Assembly: GCA_002049455.2 (NCBI GenBank)
Contig: KV918831.1
Span: 124,001-188,000, forward strand
Length of the DNA stretch: 64,000 nt
DNA from: Porphyra umbilicalis
Taxonomy: Eukaryota; Rhodophyta; Bangiophyceae; Bangiales; Bangiaceae
Reading direction: 5' to 3'
The notes under the pieces are model-generated. The model was not told the DNA's origin, did no database searches, and saw nothing but the letters and a program-made list of their open reading frames with translations. Position 1 is the first letter of the stretch; each line of letters starts with the position of its first letter. Position numbers and translations under genes: made by a program. Positions 31,760 to 40,891 of the stretch are shown here, one piece after another.

Positions 31760-32313
31760 TTATCCCGTGGCCACCTCTAAATCTGGTCCACTGGACCCCG
31801 CCGCCGCCGTCACCGCTGCTGCAGCTGCGGCAATAACAGCAGCACCTTCACCCACTCGTGCACCTGCCAGCCCGATCATTGACCCGTCAGCCGTCACATT
31901 CTCCGACGCGCCCGCCGCGCGGCCTACCGGCCCGCCGGCTGCTTCACCCGCCGTCTCGCCAGCCGTCCGCCCCGCCGACCTTTCCCCAGACCGCCGCCCC
32001 GCACCGCGCCCAGTGGGAGGTAACACGACGGCCGGGCGGTCGGCCGCCTTGCGCTTCATAGCACGAGTGCGTTCGAGACGACGAGCGGCTGGACTCGCGG
32101 AATAGAACGGGTTGTGCTCTCGAGCAACAGACGCGGAAGAGTGTACGGCGCCGACCCGGCGGCAACCACAGAAGGAGAGCCCGAGCGCGGGGGAGAGGCT
32201 ACGGAAGAAGCAGACGACGCGTCGATTTTTGTGGGTGGCGTTCCAGGCGCGTCTTGCCGGTCTGCCAAAGCCGCCACAGCCGCCGCCGCCGCCGCTGCTG
32301 CCGCCGCCGTCAC
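31760..32313 (-). other. Ala-rich frames upstream of the 29910-31759 gene
   Basis: 32313-32056 and 32059-31760 overlap by ATGA. The second is in the same frame as the downstream gene and separated from its ATG by one TAA at 31762-31760. Content is Ala/Gly/Arg-rich with a basic start (MKRKAADRP). They could be the real N-terminus split by indels, or composition effects. Confidence 0.25.
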
Positions 32314-33407
32314 CGCCCGGACGGCGACTGCGCCGCGCTCACCCGTCTGAATAATTGTTCAGGAACAGCACGGGCTGCCGAGGTGGCCACCGCCGTGCAA
32401 AGTGGCGACCGTGGAGTCGCCCGGACGCTATTGGGGCAGGAGCCGGCCTCGGCTCCTCATAAGCTTCCGCCGCCACCAGAAAAAAATGGGGGGGTTGGGG
32501 CGGCACAATGTGGTCGCGCGTGCAGTAGGCAACGGCCTCCGAGAGCTCACTCGGCAATCGGGGTGCAGAGCAGACTGCGTACAAGAGCTAGCCGCGACGC
32601 CGAAGGCCCCACAAGACACTCTGAAAAGTAGACATAACCGGGGAGGTGGCCCTGGTTGTGGTATTAATATCCTTGGTGCAATTACCAGTGTACTGAGACC
32701 GACCGTAGCCAAGCAATAAAGCGAGTTATATCGCCGTCGCGGCGAGGAAGAAAGACCTTTTGTTGGAGGGCATCCGATGGGGAGCTGGGTGGTGCCCACG
32801 ACGGCGACCCCGGACCCATGGTGATTTAATATAAGCGAGGGCACTGGTCGATCGACCGTCCGATCACAAGCGATCGTAATGAGTGCCGGCAGACAGATAC
32901 GACAGGCTAGCAAACAAACAATAAAAAATGAACAATGCGGAAGTAACCCCCCAAAGGGCGTGCCACAGGCCAATTTCCACAATACATCGGCTTTGGCCCG
33001 TCAAGGAGGCTACTTGTGGCCAATTGCCAATTGGGAGCAGAGATATGCTACATACCTCCAACGCGAGATTCGAACCGTCCCGGTGAGATCCGAGGATGGT
33101 GAAACCCGATTGGGCGATCGCGGCCTCTTACGGGCCCGCGCGGGCGTAACCGCCCAGGCGGCCGGAGACGTGGGAGGGCGCGCCGCCCAGTCCCGATTGG
33201 GGGGAGGTGGCCGTTCGCCGTCGCCGGTCGCGACCGTCTGGCCACGCACGCGCGTGCGTGTGTGGCGAGCAGCTTGCGCTGCTGGTCAGATCGACGCTTA
33301 CGCGTACGCGCGCCCGCGCAGGCGGTTAGGCGTCGGAGTGGGGGCCAGGCGGCCGGGTGCCGGGTGACGAACGTCGGGGTTAAGACCCGTCGGTGTGCGG
33401 GTGCGTC
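32314..33407. other. intergenic, no gene seen
   Basis: Mixed composition. A B-box-like GGTTCGAATC occurs on the minus strand at about 33068, but no tRNA cloverleaf can be built around it. Confidence 0.4.
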
Positions 33408-33671
33408 GTGCAGCACGTGCTGGGGTGACCGTCGTCGGCGCCGAGTGGCGCCTACTTCGTCGGGGTTTGACTATCCCGGCGACAAGGCGAAAGCCGGGAC
33501 GCGGGACCGTATTGCCGAGAGTGGGGGGGGGGGGTACGTACCCTGAGACCGGGTACCACCGTGTCGTGTGCGTGGTGCAGCGCGTGCTGGGTGGCCGTCG
33601 TCGTTGCCGGGTGACGCCTATCTCGTCAGGGTTGGACTACCCCGGCGACAAGGCGAAAGCCGGGGAGCGGG
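33408..33671. repeat. direct repeat pair, offset 167 bp
   Basis: 33408-33506 and 33575-33671 share GTGCAGC(A/G)CGTGCTGG, CCGTCGTCG, GGTTTGACTA(T/C)CCCGGCGACAAGG and AAAGCCGG. Each ends in a CCCGGCGACAAGGCGAAAGCCGGG hairpin-like element. Confidence 0.8.
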
Positions 33672-33834
33672 TCCGGGTTTGTCGACACGGGACCATCCCG
33701 TGTCTTCGTGCTCGTGCACAGGTTGAGGCCCAACGGCATTGCTTGAGTGGGGGTGCGCTACCGCAAGGTGGCAAACCGCGAGGTTACGGACCCGGTGAGT
33801 GTGGGATTGCGTTGGGGGGTGGGGGGGGCGGCGC

Positions 33835-34035
33835 GCCCGGCGGCAAGGGCGGCAAGTCGGCAAGGGCGGCAAGGCCGGTGACGTCTGCAAGTGCGGCAAG
33901 CCCGGCGGCGGCGTCAAGGGCGGCAAGCCCATCGGCGGCGGCAAGGGCGGCAAGCCCGGCGTTGGCGGCAAGGGCGGCAAGTCCGGCGGCGGCGGCAAGG
34001 GCGGCAAGCCCGGCGGCGGCGCCCAGGGCGGCAGG
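33835..34035 (+). repeat. GGCGGCAAGG simple repeat
   Basis: Runs of (GGCGGCAAG)n with CCC interruptions, translating as GGKGGK on the plus strand. It immediately precedes the ORF pair at 34149. Confidence 0.9.
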
Positions 34036-34148
34036 GCCGGTGACCCCCCCACCGCCGCGCCTTGCGGCGCGGCGGTAACTGCCGGCGCGACGTTTTTTGC
34101 GTTGCGGCTACGTACGGGAGGAGGAAGAGATCGTACCCAAGTACCAGC

Positions 34149-35135
34149 ATGGCTGACCAGGCCGAGATGGCGATAGACGGCGGCCACGCCGACGGCGAGG
34201 CGCCCGTGCCTCACGCCGCGGGGGGTGGCGAACCCGATGTGGAACGATCCACCGACCCGGAGGTGCTTCGTCAGTTTAGGCCTAGCCGCATGTTCTATTC
34301 CCAAATGGGCCCAACCGAGGTGGTGGACGGGGTCCCGGTCATTGCTGACCATGGTCTGCATGAAATTTGCATTCGCAACCGCGCTCGCGCGCACACTCGG
34401 CGTGTTCACGGGCGCTACGAGGCCCTGCCGGGCTTCGTTGACGTGTTGGCCGAGCACGGCGCACCTACCCATGCGGGTGCCCGCGTGGCCGAAGTCCATG
34501 GGGACCCGTTCTTTGGTAACCAGGGGCCACAGCGTCTTATATACGAGGTCATGTCGTTTTGCAACGCAGTCATCCTATACCAGGTGCCCTTGCACCCCTT
34601 CCACCGTTGGGTATACACAAACGCCTTGTTGTTTCCCGTGAGGGGTACCGAGACATTCGAGGCGGTAGCCAACTCGTTTTGCCGCCTGTTGCGGAACTGG
34701 CCTAAGACCGTCTTTCTCACGCGGTCTGTGGCCACGGACCTCGTGGCCCCGATCGGTCACGATACCGGATTGGCGGAGTACCTGGATCAACTTACGCTGG
34801 TGGCGGCGGAGGAGAATGATGCGGTCGACGAGGACCGCAGCCCTCGCATGAGCGAGCTACCGAACCCCTTTCGGGTGCCGATGTTCGCGACCGACCATCG
34901 CCGTGTGGCGGACACACGGTTCTTCCGCGGTCGCGGGCTGCTGCCGACGGAGTGGTCAGCCGGATTCCTCCGGGCGCCGAAGTCATTTGACTTAACTCGT
35001 TGGCTTTCGCCAGTCCCTGACTGGGAGCCTAAGACCGATCTTTGGGTGGCAACCCCGGTGGTGATGTCGTACCTGGCGGACTCGTTGCGAAACGAGTATA
35101 GCTCTGCCTGGCAGATTGTGTACTCGGAGTACTAA
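34149..35135 (+). CDS. hypothetical protein, first of a same-frame ORF pair
   Basis: From the Met of MADQAEMAIDGG (34149) to TAA at 35133, about 328 aa, with natural-looking composition: FYSQMGPTEVVDGVPVIADH, RLIYEVMSFCNAVILYQVPL, FDLTRWLSPVPDWEPKTD. I know no matching family. It faces the Ty3 element tail-to-tail and may be an antisense accessory ORF of that element, as some Ty3 lineages carry. The next ORF is in the same frame after two stops. Confidence 0.5.
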   Translation: MADQAEMAIDGGHADGEAPVPHAAGGGEPDVERSTDPEVLRQFRPSRMFYSQMGPTEVVDGVPVIADHGLHEICIRNRARAHTRRVHGRYEALPGFVDVLAEHGAPTHAGARVAEVHGDPFFGNQGPQRLIYEVMSFCNAVILYQVPLHPFHRWVYTNALLFPVRGTETFEAVANSFCRLLRNWPKTVFLTRSVATDLVAPIGHDTGLAEYLDQLTLVAAEENDAVDEDRSPRMSELPNPFRVPMFATDHRRVADTRFFRGRGLLPTEWSAGFLRAPKSFDLTRWLSPVPDWEPKTDLWVATPVVMSYLADSLRNEYSSAWQIVYSEY

Positions 35136-35156
35136 TGCAACGTGATTGCGGCTTGA

Positions 35157-36119
35157 GTTCGCTCCGTTCAAGAGGACAAGGTATTCGTCCGTTTGGACGA
35201 GAAGACACTTTGTAGTTTCGACGCCCTAGACACATCCAAACTGCGTGAGGCGCCTGACGGCGAGGCGGCACATGCCTTATATGGAAAGATGCGTCGCGCA
35301 ATGGACGTGTTACCTTGGGGGGTCGTCCTCAAGAACGTGGTCCGTCGGGACCGGGAAACCGGCGAGGCGCGGCAAGTGCGCGTGACGGTCGATGAGACCA
35401 AGGAGTCCGGCTTTTGCCTTAGACACGCGTGTGTGGATTTCGACTGGGCACCTGACCCGAACGCGCCTGCCCATGTGGCACCGGTTCCTCCGAGTCACCT
35501 CGGGGTGTGGCGTCGCGGTCGACAGACCCATCCGGGAGGGGCTTATGCCGTCAGTGGCGACCGTGGGGGTTACCACCGTCCGCATTCGCCACGTCGCGAT
35601 CGCTCGCGGTCGGCATCGCCGCCCCGGGCCATCGAGGCCACTTGGCCGACGCGTGCCTCTTCCCCCGCGGCGGTGGCCTTGTTTGGGTCGGCGCGCGTGC
35701 GCGACGTGCGCCTTCGAGCGCCCCGTGGGGCCGCTGTGTCAGCGGTGGCGCATGCCTGGGTGGACCAAGTGACTGGCTTGCGCCGTGCTGTGGAGCGGAC
35801 GGACGGCCGAGGGGTCGAGTCGGCCTGGGCCATCATTGGGCAGGCCGTGTCTGGCGCCGTCGATGGCGATGCCAACTACGAGCGCTTTTCTCAGCATCTC
35901 AAGGCTGTTGATCCGGAGGAGGTGGCGGTGCCGACGCGCTTTAACGCTCAGAGCGTTCTGGGGCGTAGCGCCCATGCTGACGGGGGGCCGTCCGGCGGAG
36001 TTCCGTCCTCAGCCCGCCATACGCGTGCGCGTAGTGTGTCTCAGGAGTCGGGGGCCAGCGTTGGCTCTCGCCACACTTGTCGTCGCGACTCGCGTCGTAG
36101 TGATGAGGAGGAGGAGTAG
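35157..36119 (+). CDS. hypothetical RS-rich protein, second of the ORF pair
   Basis: An open frame of about 320 codons after the TGA at 35154, ending DEEEE. The first ATG is only at 35289; TTG at 35193 precedes DEKTLCSFDALDTSKL. An ordered N-terminus is followed by HPGGAYAVSG, an SR-rich patch (SPRRDRSRSASPPR) and a helical block (DANYERFSQHLKAV). Because frame and direction equal those of 34149-35135, with only TAA (35133) and TGA (35154) between, the two are probably one gene broken by stops or joined by a short intron. Confidence 0.45.
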   Translation, partial: VRSVQEDKVFVRLDEKTLCSFDALDTSKLREAPDGEAAHALYGKMRRAMDVLPWGVVLKNVVRRDRETGEARQVRVTVDETKESGFCLRHACVDFDWAPDPNAPAHVAPVPPSHLGVWRRGRQTHPGGAYAVSGDRGGYHRPHSPRRDRSRSASPPRAIEATWPTRASSPAAVALFGSARVRDVRLRAPRGAAVSAVAHAWVDQVTGLRRAVERTDGRGVESAWAIIGQAVSGAVDGDANYERFSQHLKAVDPEEVAVPTRFNAQSVLGRSAHADGGPSGGVPSSARHTRARSVSQESGASVGSRHTCRRDSRRSDEEEE

Positions 36120-36446
36120 CGGGGTTCACTGTTAAGTGACTTGCTCGGCTGACCCTGGCGGCAGGGGGTGCCAATGTCGGGGGCTGACGCCTTCAAGGTG
36201 CTGATGTTTCTTCGTCTTGTGATTGTTTGTCGTGTGACATGTTTGTATCCACTTCTCAGTTTTTCTGTTTATCGTCATAGCGATGAAGGAAGTGGCAGGC
36301 CAGCATGGCCCATGTTGTGGGATTCTTATCCCTTGCATCTGTTGATAAAAGTACTTCGTACTCGAAACATGCGCGTATGGCGGTAGCGTACCAACTGGTG
36401 TTGGTCCATTGTGGTATGACCACGGTTGCTTCCTCTGTGGTTGTCA
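36120..36446. other. spacer between convergent ORFs (3' side of Ty3 element)
   Basis: AT-richer sequence between the plus-strand ORF ending at 36119 and the pol stop at 36447. No LTR could be paired with any upstream sequence. Confidence 0.4.
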
Positions 36447-39400
36447 CTAATCGTCGAAGGACTGAGTCCAGGTGCTGTACCGGGGGTACCAGAAACCCGT
36501 TGGGGAGCACTGGTACAGGGGGAGCACTGGTACAGAGAGATCGTTCCCGATCAGTGTCGCCTGCGCGGATTTCGGCCACACATATGTGTACGGACCGTAA
36601 ACACGATTCAGCCGGGGGAAATGCCACAAAGAAAGTTGGGGATCATAGGCAAAGTTGCGCGTCATGGACGGCACAGTGGAATTCAGCCATGCGACAGGAA
36701 TTCCTTCCTTAATTGCGGCGGCGGTAGTTGAATCTGTCCACGAGACATCGGCGTGGATAACTCCGTCACCGGTAACATGGACATGTTGGATAGTGGATAT
36801 CCACGTGGAGTCCATCACGATGTTGGCCACGGTTGTGAGCCCGGCCTGTGGGCGACTTCGTCGCGTTGGCGTTTGCCATTCGTACCCTGGTACGTCCTTC
36901 TTCTTCTGCCGAAGAAAGCGCACCACCAGGTTGCGTGGGAGATTCTCCAGGGGTTCCCAGGTGTCGTCTTTCGACCCGTAGTCGAACCAGCGCACGTTAG
37001 CCCTACAGCTGTCGCCAGTCTGGCGTAAGCCCAGAAGTTTGTCAACCACATACTCGTCGGCAGTTGCCGGGGGTGGCTTGCATTGGTCAAGACCATCTAG
37101 CGGGGGGTGTGGAACCGTGTCTGTCATCGTTGGACGAGGAGCTGGGGTGTCATGGTCAATGCTGACACGTTTTTCCTCGCCGTCAATGTCATTGACAAAC
37201 GTGGAGGCATCCGCGTCTGCGTCGATGATCACGAAGGGTCCAATGGCTTTGCTTTGCAGCTTGTTTTGCTGGTCGTGGTTGGTCGTGTATACGTAGTCCC
37301 CGATCTTGACGTCCGCATTGCGGGTTGCGACCCGATGGTCGAAGTTACGTTTGTAACGTTGTTGCGTCTTACGCAAGGCCTCGACCACGATGGGGATCTG
37401 CTTGCGCAGACGGGCCATGAACTCGCTCTTGCGAGCTAGGGGTGACCTATCCTTGAGCATTTTCTTATTGGTAAGCGGGGTGCCCGGGGGAAAGTTGTGA
37501 ACCGTGAGGTTGGGGATCCGCCTTGGGATAGCGAGCTCAAATGGAGCGATACCCGTAGACCGGTGTGGTTGGCTATTATATGCCATGGTGATTACAGGGA
37601 GTAGCTCGTCCCATCGTGATGGGCTCTCGGCGACGTAGTGTCGCAGCTGAGTAGCCATGGTACGGTTGTACTGTTTCACTTGCCCGTTGTTTTGGGGATG
37701 ATACGCCGTGGTGCGAACCGTTTCAATGCCAAGCGTTTTCATCACAACGATGAAGAAGTTCGACATGAACTGGGGCCCTTGGTCCGATAGGATCCGGTCG
37801 GGGGGCCCGTAGGCGGACACCCACGCGTCGATGATGGCTGACGCCACGGACATGGCCGTAACTCGCCGTAAGGCGACACACTTGGTGAGTTTGGCGAAGC
37901 GGTCGGTGATAACCAAGATGAAGCGATTGCCCTTCTTGGAGGCCGGAATGGGCCCAAAGATGTCAACGGACAACAGCTCCGTGAGAGGCTCAGTAGCCGG
38001 GAACAGCGTCAATGGCGTGGTGTGTCGCCGCAAGGCGAGGCGGTTTTGGGCACAAGTTGCGCACTTGGTGATGGTGGTGTGGATGTCCGTTACCATCGAA
38101 GGCCAGTAATATGCCTTTCGCATGGTGTAGTACATCCGGTTCATACTGGGATGGGCTGCCACTGTGGCGTGGAGCTCGAGCGTCAAGACGCGTTCGCGTA
38201 ATGATTTTGGTATTACCAATTGGTTGCTGAAATGCGTCCGGCGATACAGAGCGTGATGCTCGTTGCGGAAGAAGGCCTTGGCCGTTCCGCGCTCCACGCC
38301 AGTGGACATCTCGACACAGTACTCGTCAGTTTGTTGTGCTTCGACGACGTCGTCGAACTCCACCGGTTCCGGTGTGTCGGTACCCGTGTACCTCCCCGTC
38401 CTTAAGCCGTTGGCCGTCTCGGCCAATGCCAGGCAAGGTATATCATCATGGATATCTTCTGGCGGCGCCACCGTAGAGGCGCGCGACAGGAAGTCGGGCA
38501 AGTGGTACGATGCACCTGGTTCATATACCATATCGATTGTGTATTCGGAGAGGCGAAGTCGCCATCGCATCAAGCGTCCGCTTGATTCAGTCGTGCTGTA
38601 GATCCAGCTAAGTGCTTGGTGATCCGTTCGGATGAGGAACCGTTGCCCATCGAGGAAGAGCCTCAACTTAAGGACAGCCCACACGACGCCGAGACATTCG
38701 CGCTCCGTTGTGGAGTAGGTTTTCTCTGCAGCAGTGAGTCCTCGGCTATAATATCCGACAGGATGAAGCAGTTCGCCCAGTTCCTCCTGGAGGACTGTAC
38801 AAACAACTTGTTCGGCGCATGCGTCAACGTCGACGACGAGTTTACGATTGGCCTTTGGCAAGGCAAATACCGGGGGGCACAGTAGTACGCTGCAAAGGTC
38901 TTCGAATGCGGCGATGGCCACGTCCGTCAGTGGTGGTAGATCCGGTGGGATCTCGGCCCTAGTCAGGGCGTTCAGAGGCTTCGCTCGTTTGGCAAAGTCC
39001 TTGACGAAACGTCGATAGACGTTGCACATGCCCAAGAAGCTTTTCAGCTGGGTCTTTGTCGTTGGGAACTTGGCATACTTCAGAGCATCCACGTTCTTGT
39101 TATGCACGTGCAGTTGCCCGGGGCGGACAATGTGTCCGACGTACTCGACTTTGTCGGAGAACCATGTGCACTTTTCCAAGTTTAGGGTAACCCCGGCTAC
39201 GCGCAGACGGTGCAGAACCGTATCAACGTCTTTGACGTGTTGTTCCGCGTTTGCGGAGAAGATGATGACATCGTCTAAGTAGACAAGGCATATCTGCCAC
39301 ATCAAGCCCGAGAGGAACATATCCAAGGCGCGCTGAAAGTTATCGGGCGCGTTCGTCAAGCCGAAAGGCATTGATAACCAGTGGTATATACCACAATGCG

Positions 39401-40550
39401 TTGTGAACGCCGTCTTCTCTTGGTCTTCCTTGCGTAAGGGCACTTGCCGGTACCCCGCGGTGCAGTCGAGAGACGTGAACACCTGGGCATCTCCCAAGGA
39501 GTCGAGGCAGTCCTCCATCCGAGGCAAGGGATAAGCATCCTTCTTGGTGATTTTGTTTAACCGACGATAGTCGACACAGAATCGGGCTTTGCCGTTCTTC
39601 TTTGGTACAATTACCACGGGGCTTGCCCAAGCACAATGGCTAGGGGCAATGCCGTTGAGCTTCAACATCTTGTTGATCTGATCAGCGATGATCTGCCGTT
39701 TGAACGGCCCGGTCCGGTAGGGTTGAGCCCGTATGGGCAGAGCGTCCGGAGGAGTTACGATGGCGTGCTGCGTAGCACGGATGACTCCAAGGGTTCCATC
39801 CCACATCGATGAATGCGTCTTGAGCATGTCTCGAATCTGCATGCGCAGATACTCGGGAGCCTCACTGAGGTCGAGGTCCTCGAGTGGGTCACGACTCGCG
39901 TCGTCCGATGAAATATCGGTTCCATCTCTTGGATTGTTGTCATCCAAGACGGCGGACAACATCGGCCCTTCGTAGGAAACTGCAAACCCCAAGGTTGAGT
40001 TCTTGCGAACAATGACTTGGTCTTTGCCAAAGTTGCATAACTTGACTAAGAAGGGTTCGTCGGGCTTGACGATGGCCAGGCCGCGGGCGACCGCCATTGA
40101 CTTATGTCGCCATAACCGAGCGTTCGGTGTGATGGTAACCATACCAGGGGTGTCACATGTGGCGATGATCCACTCCACTTGTTGTCCGTCGACACGTACC
40201 TGTTTACAGGCTCTCACCCTTGCGGGTTTGTCTTGCCAATGGCGGTCCCAGGCACTGTCATTGAGACAAGCCAAGATCGGCGTTGACCGAAAAAGCTCCT
40301 CCGTGCAACGCACGTGTTCCTGCCAGACGATCTTACGCAAACGCGGCAAGATCGCCTCACTGTTTTGTGCAATGAACTCGGTGCCAAGGATGCACGGGAC
40401 TGACAAGTTGTCGGAAACGAGGAATCGGTCAAATAGACGTACACCTCCGGTGTCTACATACAGATGTATGGCATACTTCGTCACGAGACGATTGTTGTTT
40501 GCATCTCGGATGCGCGGAAGCGGGAAACGGGCGTGGGGCCGCCGCACCAA
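36447..40550 (-). CDS. pol: Ty3 chromovirus Pol: RT, RNase H, integrase, chromodomain
   Basis: Open frame of 1,367 codons from its first Met. The end of the protease (CILGTEFI) lies near residue 55. RT has FCVDYRRLN, SLDCTAGYRQV and YLDD at 424-427. RNase H has VVDVDAC near 570, TERE and RTDHQALSW. Integrase shows an HHCC finger (about 790-836, ending KCATC), VDIFGP and LSDQGPQF for the first two acids. At the third position (35 residues after the second D) is K959, codon AAA at 37676-37674, in NNGQVKQYNRT, where the family has E. A chromodomain (about 1163-1215, VRWFDYGSKDDTWEPLENL) places it with chromoviruses. A C-terminal tail of about 150 residues has no known match. RT and RNase H look intact; the integrase should be catalytically dead. 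Confidence 0.92.
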   Translation of the reverse strand: MVRRPHARFPLPRIRDANNNRLVTKYAIHLYVDTGGVRLFDRFLVSDNLSVPCILGTEFIAQNSEAILPRLRKIVWQEHVRCTEELFRSTPILACLNDSAWDRHWQDKPARVRACKQVRVDGQQVEWIIATCDTPGMVTITPNARLWRHKSMAVARGLAIVKPDEPFLVKLCNFGKDQVIVRKNSTLGFAVSYEGPMLSAVLDDNNPRDGTDISSDDASRDPLEDLDLSEAPEYLRMQIRDMLKTHSSMWDGTLGVIRATQHAIVTPPDALPIRAQPYRTGPFKRQIIADQINKMLKLNGIAPSHCAWASPVVIVPKKNGKARFCVDYRRLNKITKKDAYPLPRMEDCLDSLGDAQVFTSLDCTAGYRQVPLRKEDQEKTAFTTHCGIYHWLSMPFGLTNAPDNFQRALDMFLSGLMWQICLVYLDDVIIFSANAEQHVKDVDTVLHRLRVAGVTLNLEKCTWFSDKVEYVGHIVRPGQLHVHNKNVDALKYAKFPTTKTQLKSFLGMCNVYRRFVKDFAKRAKPLNALTRAEIPPDLPPLTDVAIAAFEDLCSVLLCPPVFALPKANRKLVVDVDACAEQVVCTVLQEELGELLHPVGYYSRGLTAAEKTYSTTERECLGVVWAVLKLRLFLDGQRFLIRTDHQALSWIYSTTESSGRLMRWRLRLSEYTIDMVYEPGASYHLPDFLSRASTVAPPEDIHDDIPCLALAETANGLRTGRYTGTDTPEPVEFDDVVEAQQTDEYCVEMSTGVERGTAKAFFRNEHHALYRRTHFSNQLVIPKSLRERVLTLELHATVAAHPSMNRMYYTMRKAYYWPSMVTDIHTTITKCATCAQNRLALRRHTTPLTLFPATEPLTELLSVDIFGPIPASKKGNRFILVITDRFAKLTKCVALRRVTAMSVASAIIDAWVSAYGPPDRILSDQGPQFMSNFFIVVMKTLGIETVRTTAYHPQNNGQVKQYNRTMATQLRHYVAESPSRWDELLPVITMAYNSQPHRSTGIAPFELAIPRRIPNLTVHNFPPGTPLTNKKMLKDRSPLARKSEFMARLRKQIPIVVEALRKTQQRYKRNFDHRVATRNADVKIGDYVYTTNHDQQNKLQSKAIGPFVIIDADADASTFVNDIDGEEKRVSIDHDTPAPRPTMTDTVPHPPLDGLDQCKPPPATADEYVVDKLLGLRQTGDSCRANVRWFDYGSKDDTWEPLENLPRNLVVRFLRQKKKDVPGYEWQTPTRRSRPQAGLTTVANIVMDSTWISTIQHVHVTGDGVIHADVSWTDSTTAAAIKEGIPVAWLNSTVPSMTRNFAYDPQLSLWHFPRLNRVYGPYTYVWPKSAQATLIGNDLSVPVLPLYQCSPTGFWYPRYSTWTQSFDD

Positions 40551-40613
40551 TCAGGGCGCGCCTGTCGTGTGCGGAATGTGATATGTCCGCCGCAGTCGAC
40601 ATATTTGGGCACA

Positions 40614-40886
40614 TTATCGGTGGGCGTTTTCTGTACGCGGCCGCCACGGCCGAGGTAGAGTGCCTCGTATTTGCGCGAGTTTGGCGTAAGCCATCCAGTT
40701 CGCAGGGAGAACACTAGTTCGCACTATGTTCACCCCGGCGCCCGTGTCAAGTACAGGGCTGCAGCTCCGCATCACACGCATGCACGGGCCAAGCGTGGCG
40801 GCGATCTCGTAGTGCCGTAAGGCACGGCCCAACAATCTCGTTACCGTACGCTTTCGCGTTCCGCCGGGAAACCCCAAGTCGGGCAC
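40614..40886 (-). pseudogene. Ty3 aspartic protease segment cut off by stops
   Basis: VLDTGAGVNIV gives the protease active site and the frame is the same as pol. Between them the frame meets TAA (40616-40614) and then TGA near 40553, across about 120 bp that do not look like protease (ENAHR, stop, unrelated). An insertion or scrambling between the flap and the DANNNRL strand is likely. Gag lies in a different frame, so expression would also need a frameshift. Confidence 0.7.
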
Positions 40887-40891
40887 CCGGC

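Noticed and set aside
33050-33130. Possible minus-strand tRNA from GGTTCGAATC
   Set aside because: No matching acceptor or D arm, no A box at the right distance, and T-stem pairing fails.
33408-33671. Direct repeat pair as LTRs of the Ty3 element
   Set aside because: Both copies lie on the same side of the element, each under 110 bp, and nothing similar occurs upstream of gag.
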